Shown one piece after another: positions 43,449 to 51,317 of a DNA stretch of 51,317 nucleotides. The notes beneath the pieces are model-generated. The model had not been told where the DNA came from. It made no database searches and worked only from the letters and a program-made list of their open reading frames with translations. Origin of the DNA: an uncultured Verrucomicrobiota bacterium (GTDB taxonomy: Bacteria > Verrucomicrobiota > Verrucomicrobiia > Opitutales > Opitutaceae). The stretch covers positions 1 to 51,317 of the forward strand of contig CAIUGM010000017.1 in the NCBI GenBank assembly GCA_903898675.1. The letters are read 5' to 3'. Position 1 is the first letter of the stretch; every line of letters starts with the position of its first letter. The position numbers and the translations under genes are program-made.

Positions 43449-45656
43449 CTACCTCTGCGTGGTCCGCCGCACTTTTCTCGCCCGCTTGAACACGCCGCGC
43501 GGTTCCGGCCAGGTATCCCGGCGGCCGTAGCGCAGCCGCCGCAGGTCGGCGAGTACCTCGCCGGCTTCCGGCACCGGGCGTACCCGCGCGAGCCACCGGC
43601 CCGCTTCGCGGCGCACCGGATCGTATTCCTCCGGCCGGCGCCAGGCCTGCCAGCGGCGCCAGCCGGAGCGGCCCAGCCACCACGCCGCCCAGCCGGCCGC
43701 CACGCCACCGACCAGCAGCCCGCCCAGCCGCACCGCGCGGGCCGGATCCCACGGCCGCGCGAACCAGGCGCGCAGGCGCTTGGTGAACTCGTCCAGCCGG
43801 GTGCGTAGGATCTGCCCGGAATCCGTGGTGAAGGACTTCACCTGGTCGATCATCTGCACCTGCGTGCGCGAGTCGAAATTGACGATGCGCCGGTACCAGA
43901 GCACGCGCAGGCTGTCCATCCGCGCCGACCAGCTGCTGTCCTGCACCTGCCGCTCCGTGGCGGCATTCCGCTCGGCGGCCGTGGTGACCGCCCCGGGCGT
44001 CGGGTCGACGCGCAGCCAGGCACTCGCCCCGTCGTAGATTTCCGTCCAGGCGTGGGCGTCGGAGTTGCGCACCATGAAATAATTCTCGAAGCCGTTCAGC
44101 ACCCCGCCGTGGAACCCCGCGATCACCCGCGTCGGATAGCCCGCCGCGCGGGCCAGCACGGTGAATCCCGCGGCAAAATATTCGCAGAAACCGGGCTCGC
44201 TTGAATCGAGCCAGCGCACGATGTCGTCCTTCCCCTCGCCGCGCGGCAGCTTCACCGCGAGCGTGTAGGCATGGTGGGCCTGCAGCCACGCCGTCGCCCG
44301 GCGGCCGAATTCCGCCGCGGACAGCGGCCGGCCGCCGGTGATCTCGGTGACGATCCGCGCCAGCACCTCCTGGTTCAACGGCCCCGCCGGCCCGCGCAGG
44401 CTGGTGAGCGGATCGTAACGGTACTGGTCGTTGCCGCCCGCCGGCGGACCGGCGCGGGCGGCCTTCAGGAGCGAGGTGAAGCGGGCGTCCGCCAGCACGG
44501 GCGCGAGGTCCACCTCGTCGAGCTGGAACGCCGTCATCGTCATCGGCTCGGTGCGGAACGCGACGAGCCGGTGGCCGGCGTTGGTCTGCACCGGCACGGG
44601 CTCGCGCAGGCGCAGCATGCCGTAACTGCCCGGCAGGGGCAGGAAGCGGCTGACCCCGGGCTCCACATAAAAGGTCCACACGCCGCCGACCGGGTTGTTG
44701 TCCCGGCCAAGCGAGCGCCCGCGCACCTGCTGGACCACGCGCTGGCCGCGCAGCAGCTCGCCCTTGAGGCCCGACGAGATCTTGAAACCCTCGGGGGTGT
44801 ATTCATCCAGCACGACCAGCCGCCAGTAGGGCGACTCGTGCAAGCCGCTCGAATCGGTAAGATCCACCCGCATCGCGACGCTCTCGTCGCGGATCAGCTC
44901 GCTGACATCGCCGAACTTGACCGAGTCGGTGAAACCGGTGTGGCTCTTCCGGGTGATGTATTTGTCGAGGAAGAAGCCCGTCGCCAGCTCGAAGCGCGGG
45001 ATGACGATGAACAGCAGCGCGGACATCGCCACCACCGCCGTGAACAGCGCCGTCGCGAACGCCAGCAGCCGCCAGTCGGCAACGCTGCGCAGCCGGCCGA
45101 AGAACTTGCGCGCATCGATCCGCGTCCAGGCCGTCTCCGCCTCCCTCGTCCGGGCCGGCCCGGTCTCGGAGGCGTCGATCAGGTTGATGACAAAAAGAAA
45201 ACCCAGCGCGCAGGCGGTGAACAGCAGCAGCAGAAAGGCGAAGCCGATCGACACCGTGAGCACGCCCGCCACCACGATCAGGAAAAGCCCCAGGACGATC
45301 AACTGCAGGTCCTCGCGTTTTCGCCGGTACGCCACCGCGCGGTAGAGGACCAGCAGGATGGCGAGGCGGATGAGCACCGGCAGCGTGTCCGTGCTGAAAT
45401 AAAAATCCGCCACGAGGGTGATGATGATCGCCGGCACCGCGAGTTTCCACACCAGCGCCGGGACCCGCCCGGGCAGTTCCGGCCAGATCAGCGCCGCGAG
45501 GATCACCGCGCCGGCCACGCCCACGAGGCCCAGGGCCTCGATATCGAGAAAGAAGACCGTCCACAGCGAGACCAGCGCCATGGCTCCGCCCAGCAGCCAT
45601 TTCAGCCGCCGCAGCTCGTCCAGGTTAAGCTGACGCGGTTTTGTGACCGTCGACAT
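43449..45656 (-). CDS. Membrane-bound transglutaminase-like protein (DUF3488 + transglutaminase core)
   Basis: A 735-aa membrane protein. The N-terminal ~230 residues contain about seven membrane helices (DUF3488-like; GGAMALVSLWTVFFLDIEAL, LLLLFTACALGFLFVINL). A large extracytoplasmic region follows with the transglutaminase/protease core: Cys491 (GFCEYFAAGFTVLARAAGYP), His535 (DAHAWTEIY) and Asp551 (WLRVDPTPG). A further helix (~650-665) leads to a basic C-terminal tail. It overlaps the DUF58 gene by 32 bases. moxR - DUF58 - transglutaminase is a widespread cluster of unknown exact role, probably in envelope stress or protein complex maturation. The ATG at 45656 is preferred over an upstream in-frame start. 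Confidence 0.9.
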   Translation of the reverse strand: MSTVTKPRQLNLDELRRLKWLLGGAMALVSLWTVFFLDIEALGLVGVAGAVILAALIWPELPGRVPALVWKLAVPAIIITLVADFYFSTDTLPVLIRLAILLVLYRAVAYRRKREDLQLIVLGLFLIVVAGVLTVSIGFAFLLLLFTACALGFLFVINLIDASETGPARTREAETAWTRIDARKFFGRLRSVADWRLLAFATALFTAVVAMSALLFIVIPRFELATGFFLDKYITRKSHTGFTDSVKFGDVSELIRDESVAMRVDLTDSSGLHESPYWRLVVLDEYTPEGFKISSGLKGELLRGQRVVQQVRGRSLGRDNNPVGGVWTFYVEPGVSRFLPLPGSYGMLRLREPVPVQTNAGHRLVAFRTEPMTMTAFQLDEVDLAPVLADARFTSLLKAARAGPPAGGNDQYRYDPLTSLRGPAGPLNQEVLARIVTEITGGRPLSAAEFGRRATAWLQAHHAYTLAVKLPRGEGKDDIVRWLDSSEPGFCEYFAAGFTVLARAAGYPTRVIAGFHGGVLNGFENYFMVRNSDAHAWTEIYDGASAWLRVDPTPGAVTTAAERNAATERQVQDSSWSARMDSLRVLWYRRIVNFDSRTQVQMIDQVKSFTTDSGQILRTRLDEFTKRLRAWFARPWDPARAVRLGGLLVGGVAAGWAAWWLGRSGWRRWQAWRRPEEYDPVRREAGRWLARVRPVPEAGEVLADLRRLRYGRRDTWPEPRGVFKRARKVRRTTQR

Positions 45657-46848
45657 AGGCCGCGACTCCCCGCGCTCCTTCGGGCGCGAATGTGATGACG
45701 TTCTTGTTTCCGCCCTGCTCCCTGCTCCCCGTTTCCCGCTCAGCGCCCGGCTGCAGCAAGGCCAGCTCATCCAAAAACGCCTCCACGTCGCGCAGGCCCC
45801 GCGTGTCGAACAACGGACCGCCGTTGACGCTGACCCCGCGCAGCCGGCCCGCGGTGAACAGGTCCTCCGCCATGGTGCCCGCGAGACTGCAGAGCAGCTC
45901 GAACTGTTCCGGGCGCGTCCAGACGGCGGCGGGGGTGTCGACCCGCATCACGAACCCGTCGTGGCTCTCGGCGGCGAACTGCCGGATCATCAGCTGGCCA
46001 AGGCGCGCGCTCGCCTTCCAGTGGATCAGGCGGTGGGAGTCGCCCTGGGTATACTTGCGCAGCGCCAGCAAATCATCGCCCGTGCCGGCGCGGGCCGTCC
46101 GCTGTCCCGACGAGCCCGAATGGGCGGCAACCGCCCCGGTCCATTCGTAGTCCACCTGCGCGGGCCGGACGAGCACGGTCTGCTTGACGGCGACGCCGAT
46201 GGTTTTGCGCAGGAAGCCGAAAGGGAAAAGAGAGCCCACGGCCACCAGTTCGACGATCGCCTCGCCTCGCCGCTCCGGCTTGACGACCCAGTCGAGCTTG
46301 GCCTCGCCGACCGGATCCAGGCGCTCGCGCATCAGCACACGGCCGCGGGTCACGATCTTCTCGGCCGCCCGGAGCATCTCCCGCACGTTCATGTCCTCTT
46401 CCGGCTTGTCCGGGGGCGGCGCGAGCCGCGGTTGCGTCGCGAGTTCAAACCACAGGCTGTAGGTCGGCAGCCATTGCTTGCGGTTCATGATCTCCACGGC
46501 CACGGGCGCCTCGTGCCCCGCGCGCCAGGGCCCGGGCGGGCGCAGCCGCCAGCACACGCCCGCGAGGTTGAACCACGACAGGAGCCCGCTGAGCAGCAGG
46601 CAGGCGAGCAGCAGCGAGAGCGTGATGAAAAGAATGTTGCTCGCCGTGTTGTAGGCCGCGGTGCCGATGCCCATCGCGAGTATCATGAGGAACAACCCCG
46701 GGACGGTCGGGGCAATCCGGTGCCGGCGCGGGGGAAACACCAGCGACCACACCAGGGTTTGCCAGGAGAAGCCACGCCGCGCGCGGTCGGGCGCGCCGGG
46801 ACCGTGCCAGTCGAGGCTCGCTGAAATGACATTCGCGGCCGGGTTCAT
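45625..46848 (-). CDS. DUF58 domain-containing membrane protein
   Basis: A 407-aa protein with two N-terminal membrane helices (VPGLFLMILAMGIGTAAYN and ILFITLSLLLACLLLSGLL), a beta-rich middle, and the DUF58 signature LRKYTQGDSHRLIHWKASAR (~280-300) preceding a vWA-like end. Such proteins are thought to be clients of MoxR ATPases, and the gene lies directly downstream of moxR on the same strand, 133 bases away across a repeat element. The ATG at 46848 is preferred to TTG at 46863. Its 3' end overlaps the transglutaminase gene start, implying translational coupling. Confidence 0.88.
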   Translation of the reverse strand: MNPAANVISASLDWHGPGAPDRARRGFSWQTLVWSLVFPPRRHRIAPTVPGLFLMILAMGIGTAAYNTASNILFITLSLLLACLLLSGLLSWFNLAGVCWRLRPPGPWRAGHEAPVAVEIMNRKQWLPTYSLWFELATQPRLAPPPDKPEEDMNVREMLRAAEKIVTRGRVLMRERLDPVGEAKLDWVVKPERRGEAIVELVAVGSLFPFGFLRKTIGVAVKQTVLVRPAQVDYEWTGAVAAHSGSSGQRTARAGTGDDLLALRKYTQGDSHRLIHWKASARLGQLMIRQFAAESHDGFVMRVDTPAAVWTRPEQFELLCSLAGTMAEDLFTAGRLRGVSVNGGPLFDTRGLRDVEAFLDELALLQPGAERETGSREQGGNKNVITFAPEGARGVAAYVDGHKTASA

Positions 46849-46861
46849 GGCTCGCCTCGAC

Positions 46862-46980
46862 AAATTTCAAAGGCCAAGCGCCAAAGGCCAAAATAACCGA
46901 AGTCCCGGTTTTGAAAATTCGGCATTTTAGAAATCAGGTTTCCTTGGACTTTGGCCGCTTGGAATTTTTGGATTGGCCAC
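46862..46980. repeat. Inverted-repeat element, CCAAAGGCCAA type
   Basis: The left arm (46862-46894) contains CCAAGCGCCAAAGGCCAA; the right arm (~46943-46980) contains TTGGACTTTGGCCGCTTGG, its inverted near-copy. It fills the moxR-DUF58 gap completely, ending 1 base before the moxR stop codon, and belongs with 29660-29765. Confidence 0.6.
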
Positions 46981-46981
46981 G

Positions 46982-47953
<972 letters not shown>

Positions 47954-48036
47954 GCGCCCAAGCTACCCAGCGCCGGGGCCGGCGCAAACGTGATTTTGAC
48001 GACGGTACCGATCCAACAAACGCGCCCAAGCCCAAA

Positions 48037-48088
48037 TGGAGGGACGGCCTCCCGGCCGTCCGCGGCCCGTCGGAGACGGGCCTTCCAC
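48037..48088. repeat. Paired-hairpin repeat with TGGA...TCCA ends
   Basis: TGGAG heads GGACGGCC/GGCCGTCC (loop TCCC), then GGCCCGTC/GACGGGCC (loop GGA), closing with TTCCACC. Two perfect 8-base stems lie in 52 bases between the oxidoreductase stop and the moxR start. It has the same end type as 28209-28281. Confidence 0.55.
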
Positions 48089-48095
48089 CAAGCCC

Positions 48096-48929
48096 TCAGC
48101 TCCCCGCGACCACCTTGATCAGCGCCGAGAAATCCTCGTCGCCCAGGCCGCGCGTCTCGGCGGTCTGCAGGGTCTCGCGCACGGCATCGAGCAGCGAAAA
48201 GTTGTCGCTCGCGGCGGTCCGCGCGGCCAGGCGCATGTCCTTGGCCATGTGCTTCACCGAAAACTGCGGGGCAAAATCCGCCGCGCGCAGCTTCGGCTCC
48301 TTCAGCTTGGCGACGCCGGAGTAGCTCACGTTCTGGCTGAGCGCGGAGAAAAACACCTCGTCCCTGACCCCCGCCCGGCGGGCCAGCGTCAGCGCCTCGG
48401 CCAGCCCCTGCATGTGCGCGGCAATGTTCAGGTTCATGGCGAGCTTGAGCGTGCAGGCCTGGCCGTTGGTCCCGATCACAAAGCGGTGGCTCGAGATCGC
48501 GGCGAAAAACGGCTCGAGCTCCGCGATGAGGCCCGGATCACCGCCCAAATAGAAAACCGTCTGTTTCTGCTCCGCGGCCGGCTTGCTGCCGGTGAACGGG
48601 GCCGCGAGGTAGCGGGCGCCGCGCGCCACGACCAGCGCCTCGAACTTCTCGCTGCTGACGGCGTCGATGGTGCTCGATTGCACCACCACCTTGCCCGGGC
48701 CGAGCTCCGGCAGGATCCGCGTGAGCACGCTCTCGACCGCCGCGGGGTCAGCGACGACAATCTGGATCACGTCGGCCACCCGCGCCACCGCCTCGGGCGA
48801 ATCCTGCCAGGCCGGCGCGCCCGGCTGGGGCGTGCGGTTCCAGGTGCCCGCGAGTTTGCCGGCGGCCGCGTAATTCCGCGCCCACGTGCCGCCGATGATG
48901 CCGAGACCGATGATGCCGATGGATTTCAT
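48096..48929 (-). CDS. NAD(P)-dependent beta-hydroxyacid-dehydrogenase-family oxidoreductase
   Basis: A 277-aa protein of the 3-hydroxyisobutyrate dehydrogenase / glyoxylate reductase family. The N-terminal Rossmann motif is SIGIIGLGIIGGTWARNYAA. The substrate-side segment is reduced to AAPFTGSKPAAEQKQTVFYL, and the catalytic lysine lies in TLKLAMNLNIAAHMQGLAEAL. The substrate cannot be told from sequence. The ATG at 48929 starts the Rossmann strand; the upstream extension is non-conserved. It stands alone between a paired-hairpin repeat downstream and a CCACGGATTACACGG element upstream. Confidence 0.88.
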   Translation of the reverse strand: MKSIGIIGLGIIGGTWARNYAAAGKLAGTWNRTPQPGAPAWQDSPEAVARVADVIQIVVADPAAVESVLTRILPELGPGKVVVQSSTIDAVSSEKFEALVVARGARYLAAPFTGSKPAAEQKQTVFYLGGDPGLIAELEPFFAAISSHRFVIGTNGQACTLKLAMNLNIAAHMQGLAEALTLARRAGVRDEVFFSALSQNVSYSGVAKLKEPKLRAADFAPQFSVKHMAKDMRLAARTAASDNFSLLDAVRETLQTAETRGLGDEDFSALIKVVAGS

Positions 48930-48981
48930 GAGTGAGCCACGAGAAAACACGTTATCAACGAACGCAAACCAAACGAAGAAG

Positions 48982-49147
48982 TTCACCACGGATTACACGG
49001 ATGCACACGGATAAAGACGTTTAAACCCGGAAGGAGAGAACTACTAATGAACCTCAACTCCTCACTAAAAACAGAAATAGCGTCAGCTTAGTGGCTCTAA
49101 GTGTTTTCAAGTTCGTATCCGTGCTGATTCGTGTAATCCGTGGTCAA
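48982..49147. repeat. Inverted-repeat element, CCACGGATTACACGG type
   Basis: The left arm (48982-49014) reads CCACGGATTACACGGATG then CACACGGATAA. The right arm (49116-49147) reads TATCCGTGCTGATTCGTG then TAATCCGTGGTCAA. Reverse-complemented they agree at about 27 of 32 positions. The ~100-base core is AT-richer and has no convincing ORF. The 255-base gap between the oxidoreductase and PCD genes is otherwise empty. Confidence 0.65.
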
Positions 49148-49184
49148 GAACCTCTGGATTCCCGAGTTCGAATCCTACTCACCG

Positions 49185-49478
49185 TCACACCCAGCTGATC
49201 GCCTCGATCTTCCCGGCGAGGGCGACGTCCAGGGCCGTCACCTTGCCCCCGGCCGAGTGGGTGTTCAGCCGGATCGCGACCCGGTTGTAGACATTGGTCC
49301 ATTCCGGGTGATGGTCCAGCGCCTCGGCCTCGAAGCCCACGCGAACCATGAACGACAGGGCTTCGCGAAAACTCCCGAATTTGAATTCCTTGACGAGCGC
49401 GTCGCGCTTGAAACCCCAGCCGGGCAGCGCCCTGAGGGCCGCGGTGATCTTGGCTGCAGTCAGAGGTCGACTAGTCAT
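49185..49478 (-). CDS. phhB: Pterin-4a-carbinolamine dehydratase
   Basis: A 97-aa enzyme that dehydrates 4a-hydroxytetrahydropterin, regenerating the cofactor of aromatic amino-acid hydroxylases, and in some bacteria acts in other pterin pathways. The active-site pattern EALDHHPEWTNVYNRVAIRL followed by THSAGGKVTALDVALAGKI is complete. The ATG at 49478 gives the normal family length; an upstream in-frame extension runs into a REPIN-like element. No phenylalanine hydroxylase is adjacent. Confidence 0.95.
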   Translation of the reverse strand: MTSRPLTAAKITAALRALPGWGFKRDALVKEFKFGSFREALSFMVRVGFEAEALDHHPEWTNVYNRVAIRLNTHSAGGKVTALDVALAGKIEAISWV

Positions 49479-49533
49479 GGGTTCAATCTGCCTCGGCTTG
49501 AAACTGAAGCAAGTCGTACCTGGTTGGGTTTTT

Positions 49534-49588
49534 GTAGGAGCCTGCTTGCAGGCGATCTCAAGACAATCGCCTGCAAGCAGGCTCCTAC
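49534..49588. repeat. REPIN-like element: near-perfect 23-base inverted pair, GTAGGAGC...GCTCCTAC
   Basis: GTAGGAGCCTGCTTGCAGGC and its exact inverse GCCTGCAAGCAGGCTCCTAC face each other across a ~15-base centre (55 bases in all). Each half is itself a hairpin (GCCTGC/GCAGGC around TT). The sequence strikingly resembles the GTAGGAGC-type REPs of Pseudomonas. It lies between phhB and uppS, which are divergent. Confidence 0.8.
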
Positions 49589-49663
49589 ACCCAGACGAAC
49601 CCACGCCAAGATAGCTGTTGGCTTGTCAAACGCACCCGCCCCACGCTCAATCACGCTCCCTGT

Positions 49664-50407
49664 ATGACGCCTCCCGGCCCCGATAAAATTCCGCAGCACG
49701 TCGCCATCATCATGGACGGCAACGGCCGCTGGGCCAAACAGCGCGGCCTGCCCCGCCTCGAGGGCCACCGGCGCGGCGTGGAAACCGTGCGCACGGTGGT
49801 CGACGCCGCCCGGGAGCTCGGCATCCGCTACATCACGCTCTACGCCTTCTCCGTGGAAAACTGGAAGCGGCCGACCGACGAGGTCTCCGGTCTCATGGCC
49901 TTGCTCGACTATTTCCTGAAGCGGGAACTGGACACCCTGATCAAGAACCGCGTGCGCCTCCTCACCATCGGCCGCACCGAGGCCCTGCCGGCGGGCGTCC
50001 AGCGGGAATTGCAGCGCGTCATCGCGGCCACGAAGGATTTCACCGACTGGACCCTCGTCCTCGCCCTCAACTACGGCTCCCGCAACGAGGTGGCCGACGC
50101 GGCCAAGGCCTACGCGACCGCCGTGCAGGAGGGACGCGAAAAACTCTCCGACGCCTCGTGGGAACGGTTCAGCCGCTACCTTTACTCCGCCGACATTCCC
50201 GATCCCGACCTGCTCATCCGCACCTCCGGCGAGCAGCGAGTCAGCAATTTCATGCTCATGCAGTGCGCCTACGCCGAGATGGTTTTCACCCCCGTCTTCT
50301 GGCCCGACTTCGGCAAGGCTGACCTGGAGTCGGCGTTGCAGGAATATGGCCGACGCGAACGTCGCTACGGCCTGACCACCGAACAAATTAAGACTGGCGG
50401 CAGCTAA
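49664..50407 (+). CDS. uppS: Isoprenyl transferase (undecaprenyl diphosphate synthase)
   Basis: A 247-aa cis-prenyltransferase that makes the C55 lipid carrier for peptidoglycan and other surface polymers. HVAIIMDGNGRWA contains the catalytic Asp18. YAFSVENWKRPTDEVSGLM, LVLALNYGSRNEV and PDPDLLIRTSGEQRVSNFML complete the family blocks. It is the first of the uppS-cdsA pair, with 22 bases between stop and start. The same order is common in many bacteria and links lipid-carrier and phospholipid synthesis. Confidence 0.96.
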   Translation: MTPPGPDKIPQHVAIIMDGNGRWAKQRGLPRLEGHRRGVETVRTVVDAARELGIRYITLYAFSVENWKRPTDEVSGLMALLDYFLKRELDTLIKNRVRLLTIGRTEALPAGVQRELQRVIAATKDFTDWTLVLALNYGSRNEVADAAKAYATAVQEGREKLSDASWERFSRYLYSADIPDPDLLIRTSGEQRVSNFMLMQCAYAEMVFTPVFWPDFGKADLESALQEYGRRERRYGLTTEQIKTGGS

Positions 50408-50429
50408 GCCGGTTCAACCTACTCGCCCC

Positions 50430-51272
50430 TTGCTCTCCCGCATCCTCAGTACCCTCACCCTCTGGGCCGTCATCCTCGGCAGCCTGTGGTTCTTCGGCGT
50501 CCATGCGGCCGTGACCCTGGTCACGCTGCTGTCCGCCCTGACGCTCTATGAATTTTACGGCCTGACCCGCAAGATGGGCCTGCTGCCGTTCCGCTGGATG
50601 GGCATCGCCATCAGCGTGCTGATGACCGCGGCACCCTTCTATATCTCCTACTTTACCGAGCAGGACGACCTCGGGCAAAGCCTCGCGACCGGGCTGCTGG
50701 TGCTGACCCTGCTGCTCTCGTGCTTCCGCGTGCTGGGGGCGCGCGACGCCAGCAACCGCATCGAGACCGTCGCGGTCACGGTGGTGGGCGTGCTCTACAT
50801 TCCGTTCATGCTGCAGTTTCTCGTGGGCATCCTGATGCGCGACGGGGACAGCGGCAACAACCTCGCCCTCTGCCTGTGGGTGGTCGCGGTCTCGAAGTTT
50901 TGCGATGTCGGGGCGCTGCTGACCGGCCTGGCGATCGGCCGGCACAAGATGTCCCCGACCATCAGCCCGAAGAAGACCTGGGAAGGCGCCGTGGGCGGCG
51001 TCCTGATTTCCAGCGGCGTCGGGGCGGCCATTGTCTACCTCGCCTCCACCCGCTTCCCGGTCGCGATGACCCCGCTGGTCGCCGCCATCATCGCGGCCCC
51101 GCTCGCGATCACGACCATCATCTCCGACCTGATCGAGTCGGCCGTGAAACGACGCGCCGACATCAAGGACACCGGCACGCTCATTCCCGGCATCGGCGGC
51201 GCCTTCGACCTGACCGACAGCCTGATCCTCACCGCGCCAGTCGCGTATTTTATTTTCCTGTTTCTGGACTGA
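50430..51272 (+). CDS. cdsA: Phosphatidate cytidylyltransferase
   Basis: A 280-aa membrane enzyme making CDP-diacylglycerol from phosphatidate and CTP. About seven helices are visible. The C-terminal signature is recognisable, KKTWEGAVGG then IESAVKRRADIKDTGTLIPG, but ends IGGAFDLTDSL where most enzymes have HGGxxDRxDS, so the conserved His and Arg are replaced by Ile and Leu. This may mark a lineage-specific variant. Translation appears to start at TTG 50430; no nearer ATG fits the first helix. The window ends 45 bases later at the edge of another ACACACCCC element. Confidence 0.9.
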   Translation: MLSRILSTLTLWAVILGSLWFFGVHAAVTLVTLLSALTLYEFYGLTRKMGLLPFRWMGIAISVLMTAAPFYISYFTEQDDLGQSLATGLLVLTLLLSCFRVLGARDASNRIETVAVTVVGVLYIPFMLQFLVGILMRDGDSGNNLALCLWVVAVSKFCDVGALLTGLAIGRHKMSPTISPKKTWEGAVGGVLISSGVGAAIVYLASTRFPVAMTPLVAAIIAAPLAITTIISDLIESAVKRRADIKDTGTLIPGIGGAFDLTDSLILTAPVAYFIFLFLD

Positions 51273-51308
51273 GGGCGGCGTGCGATTTTCCAGTATGTCG
51301 GCAAGGCA

Positions 51309-51317
51309 ACACACCCC
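51309..51317. repeat. Start of a further ACACACCCC element, cut by the window end
   Basis: The last nine bases are ACACACCCC, preceded by GGCA-ACA-like context as at 40196-40211. Because the sequence stops here, only the tip is seen; that it is a full element is inference. Confidence 0.4.

Noticed and set aside
43449-46824. Long plus-strand frames opposite the transglutaminase and DUF58 genes
   Set aside because: Shadow frames in GC-rich codons; the minus-strand genes have full family signatures.
49155-49187. tRNA-like T-loop sequence GAGTTCGAATCC near the phhB stop
   Set aside because: The flanking bases do not form a T-stem (CCGAG versus CCTAC), and no D-arm or anticodon arm is found upstream. 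It could be a scar of a tRNA 3' end but cannot be supported.

Overview
The window is about 51 kb of GC-rich bacterial chromosome with dense, mostly housekeeping genes on both strands. No rRNA, tRNA, CRISPR array, phage or IS transposase was recognised. Gene content and several protein architectures (a PTS-EIIA/diadenylate-cyclase fusion, a Lys/Ala/Pro-rich N-terminus on the main sigma factor, a giant FN3/LamG secreted protein) suggest a member of the Verrucomicrobiota, probably an Opitutaceae relative. That placement is inference from protein resemblance, not a computed phylogeny.

Layout. 0-5 kb: trpE, a group-2-type sigma factor, a GNAT acetyltransferase and ribosomal protein S1. 5-10.3 kb: an agmatine-to-putrescine operon (aguB-aguA) with a trailing lipoprotein, an OmpR-type response regulator, a small unknown protein, a stand-alone 5'-3' exonuclease and a VanZ-like membrane protein. 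10.3-19.6 kb: an accessory island with a giant (~2,724 aa) multidomain secreted protein ending in an alpha/beta-hydrolase, overlapped by a membrane-anchored partner gene. 19.7-30.2 kb: mutL, a broken GxxExxY nuclease gene inside an inverted-repeat cassette, argH, a ymdB-type phosphodiesterase, a TolB-like protein, an Mrp ATPase, ribosomal protein L33, the EIIA-DAC fusion and a lone nuoA. 30.2-38 kb: a DUF362-like secreted protein, dnaG-rpoD, tatA and a CPA2 antiporter. 38-43 kb: the rod-shape operon mreB-mreC-mreD-mrdA. 43.4-48.9 kb: a moxR / DUF58 / transglutaminase cluster and a beta-hydroxyacid-dehydrogenase-family oxidoreductase. 49-51.3 kb: a pterin carbinolamine dehydratase, uppS and cdsA.

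The most unusual feature is in the gaps between genes. At least six kinds of inverted-repeat element occupy them. Two carry, or carried, a stand-alone nuclease of the PD-(D/E)XK superfamily. One is a DUF559/Vsr-like gene at 42.9 kb between arms ending in ACACACCCC/GGGGTGTGT; a gene-less copy of this element lies inside the mre operon, and another copy starts at the last bases of the window. The other is a GxxExxY gene at 21.6-22.0 kb that is frameshifted, with a gene-less derivative on the other side of argH. The remaining elements are REP/REPIN-like paired hairpins with GTAG...CTAC or TGGA...TCCA ends, and longer arms of the CCACGGATTACACGG and CCAAAGGCCAA types. Together they suggest a chromosome colonised by small nuclease-linked or transposase-dependent palindromic elements that sit almost exactly between operon genes.
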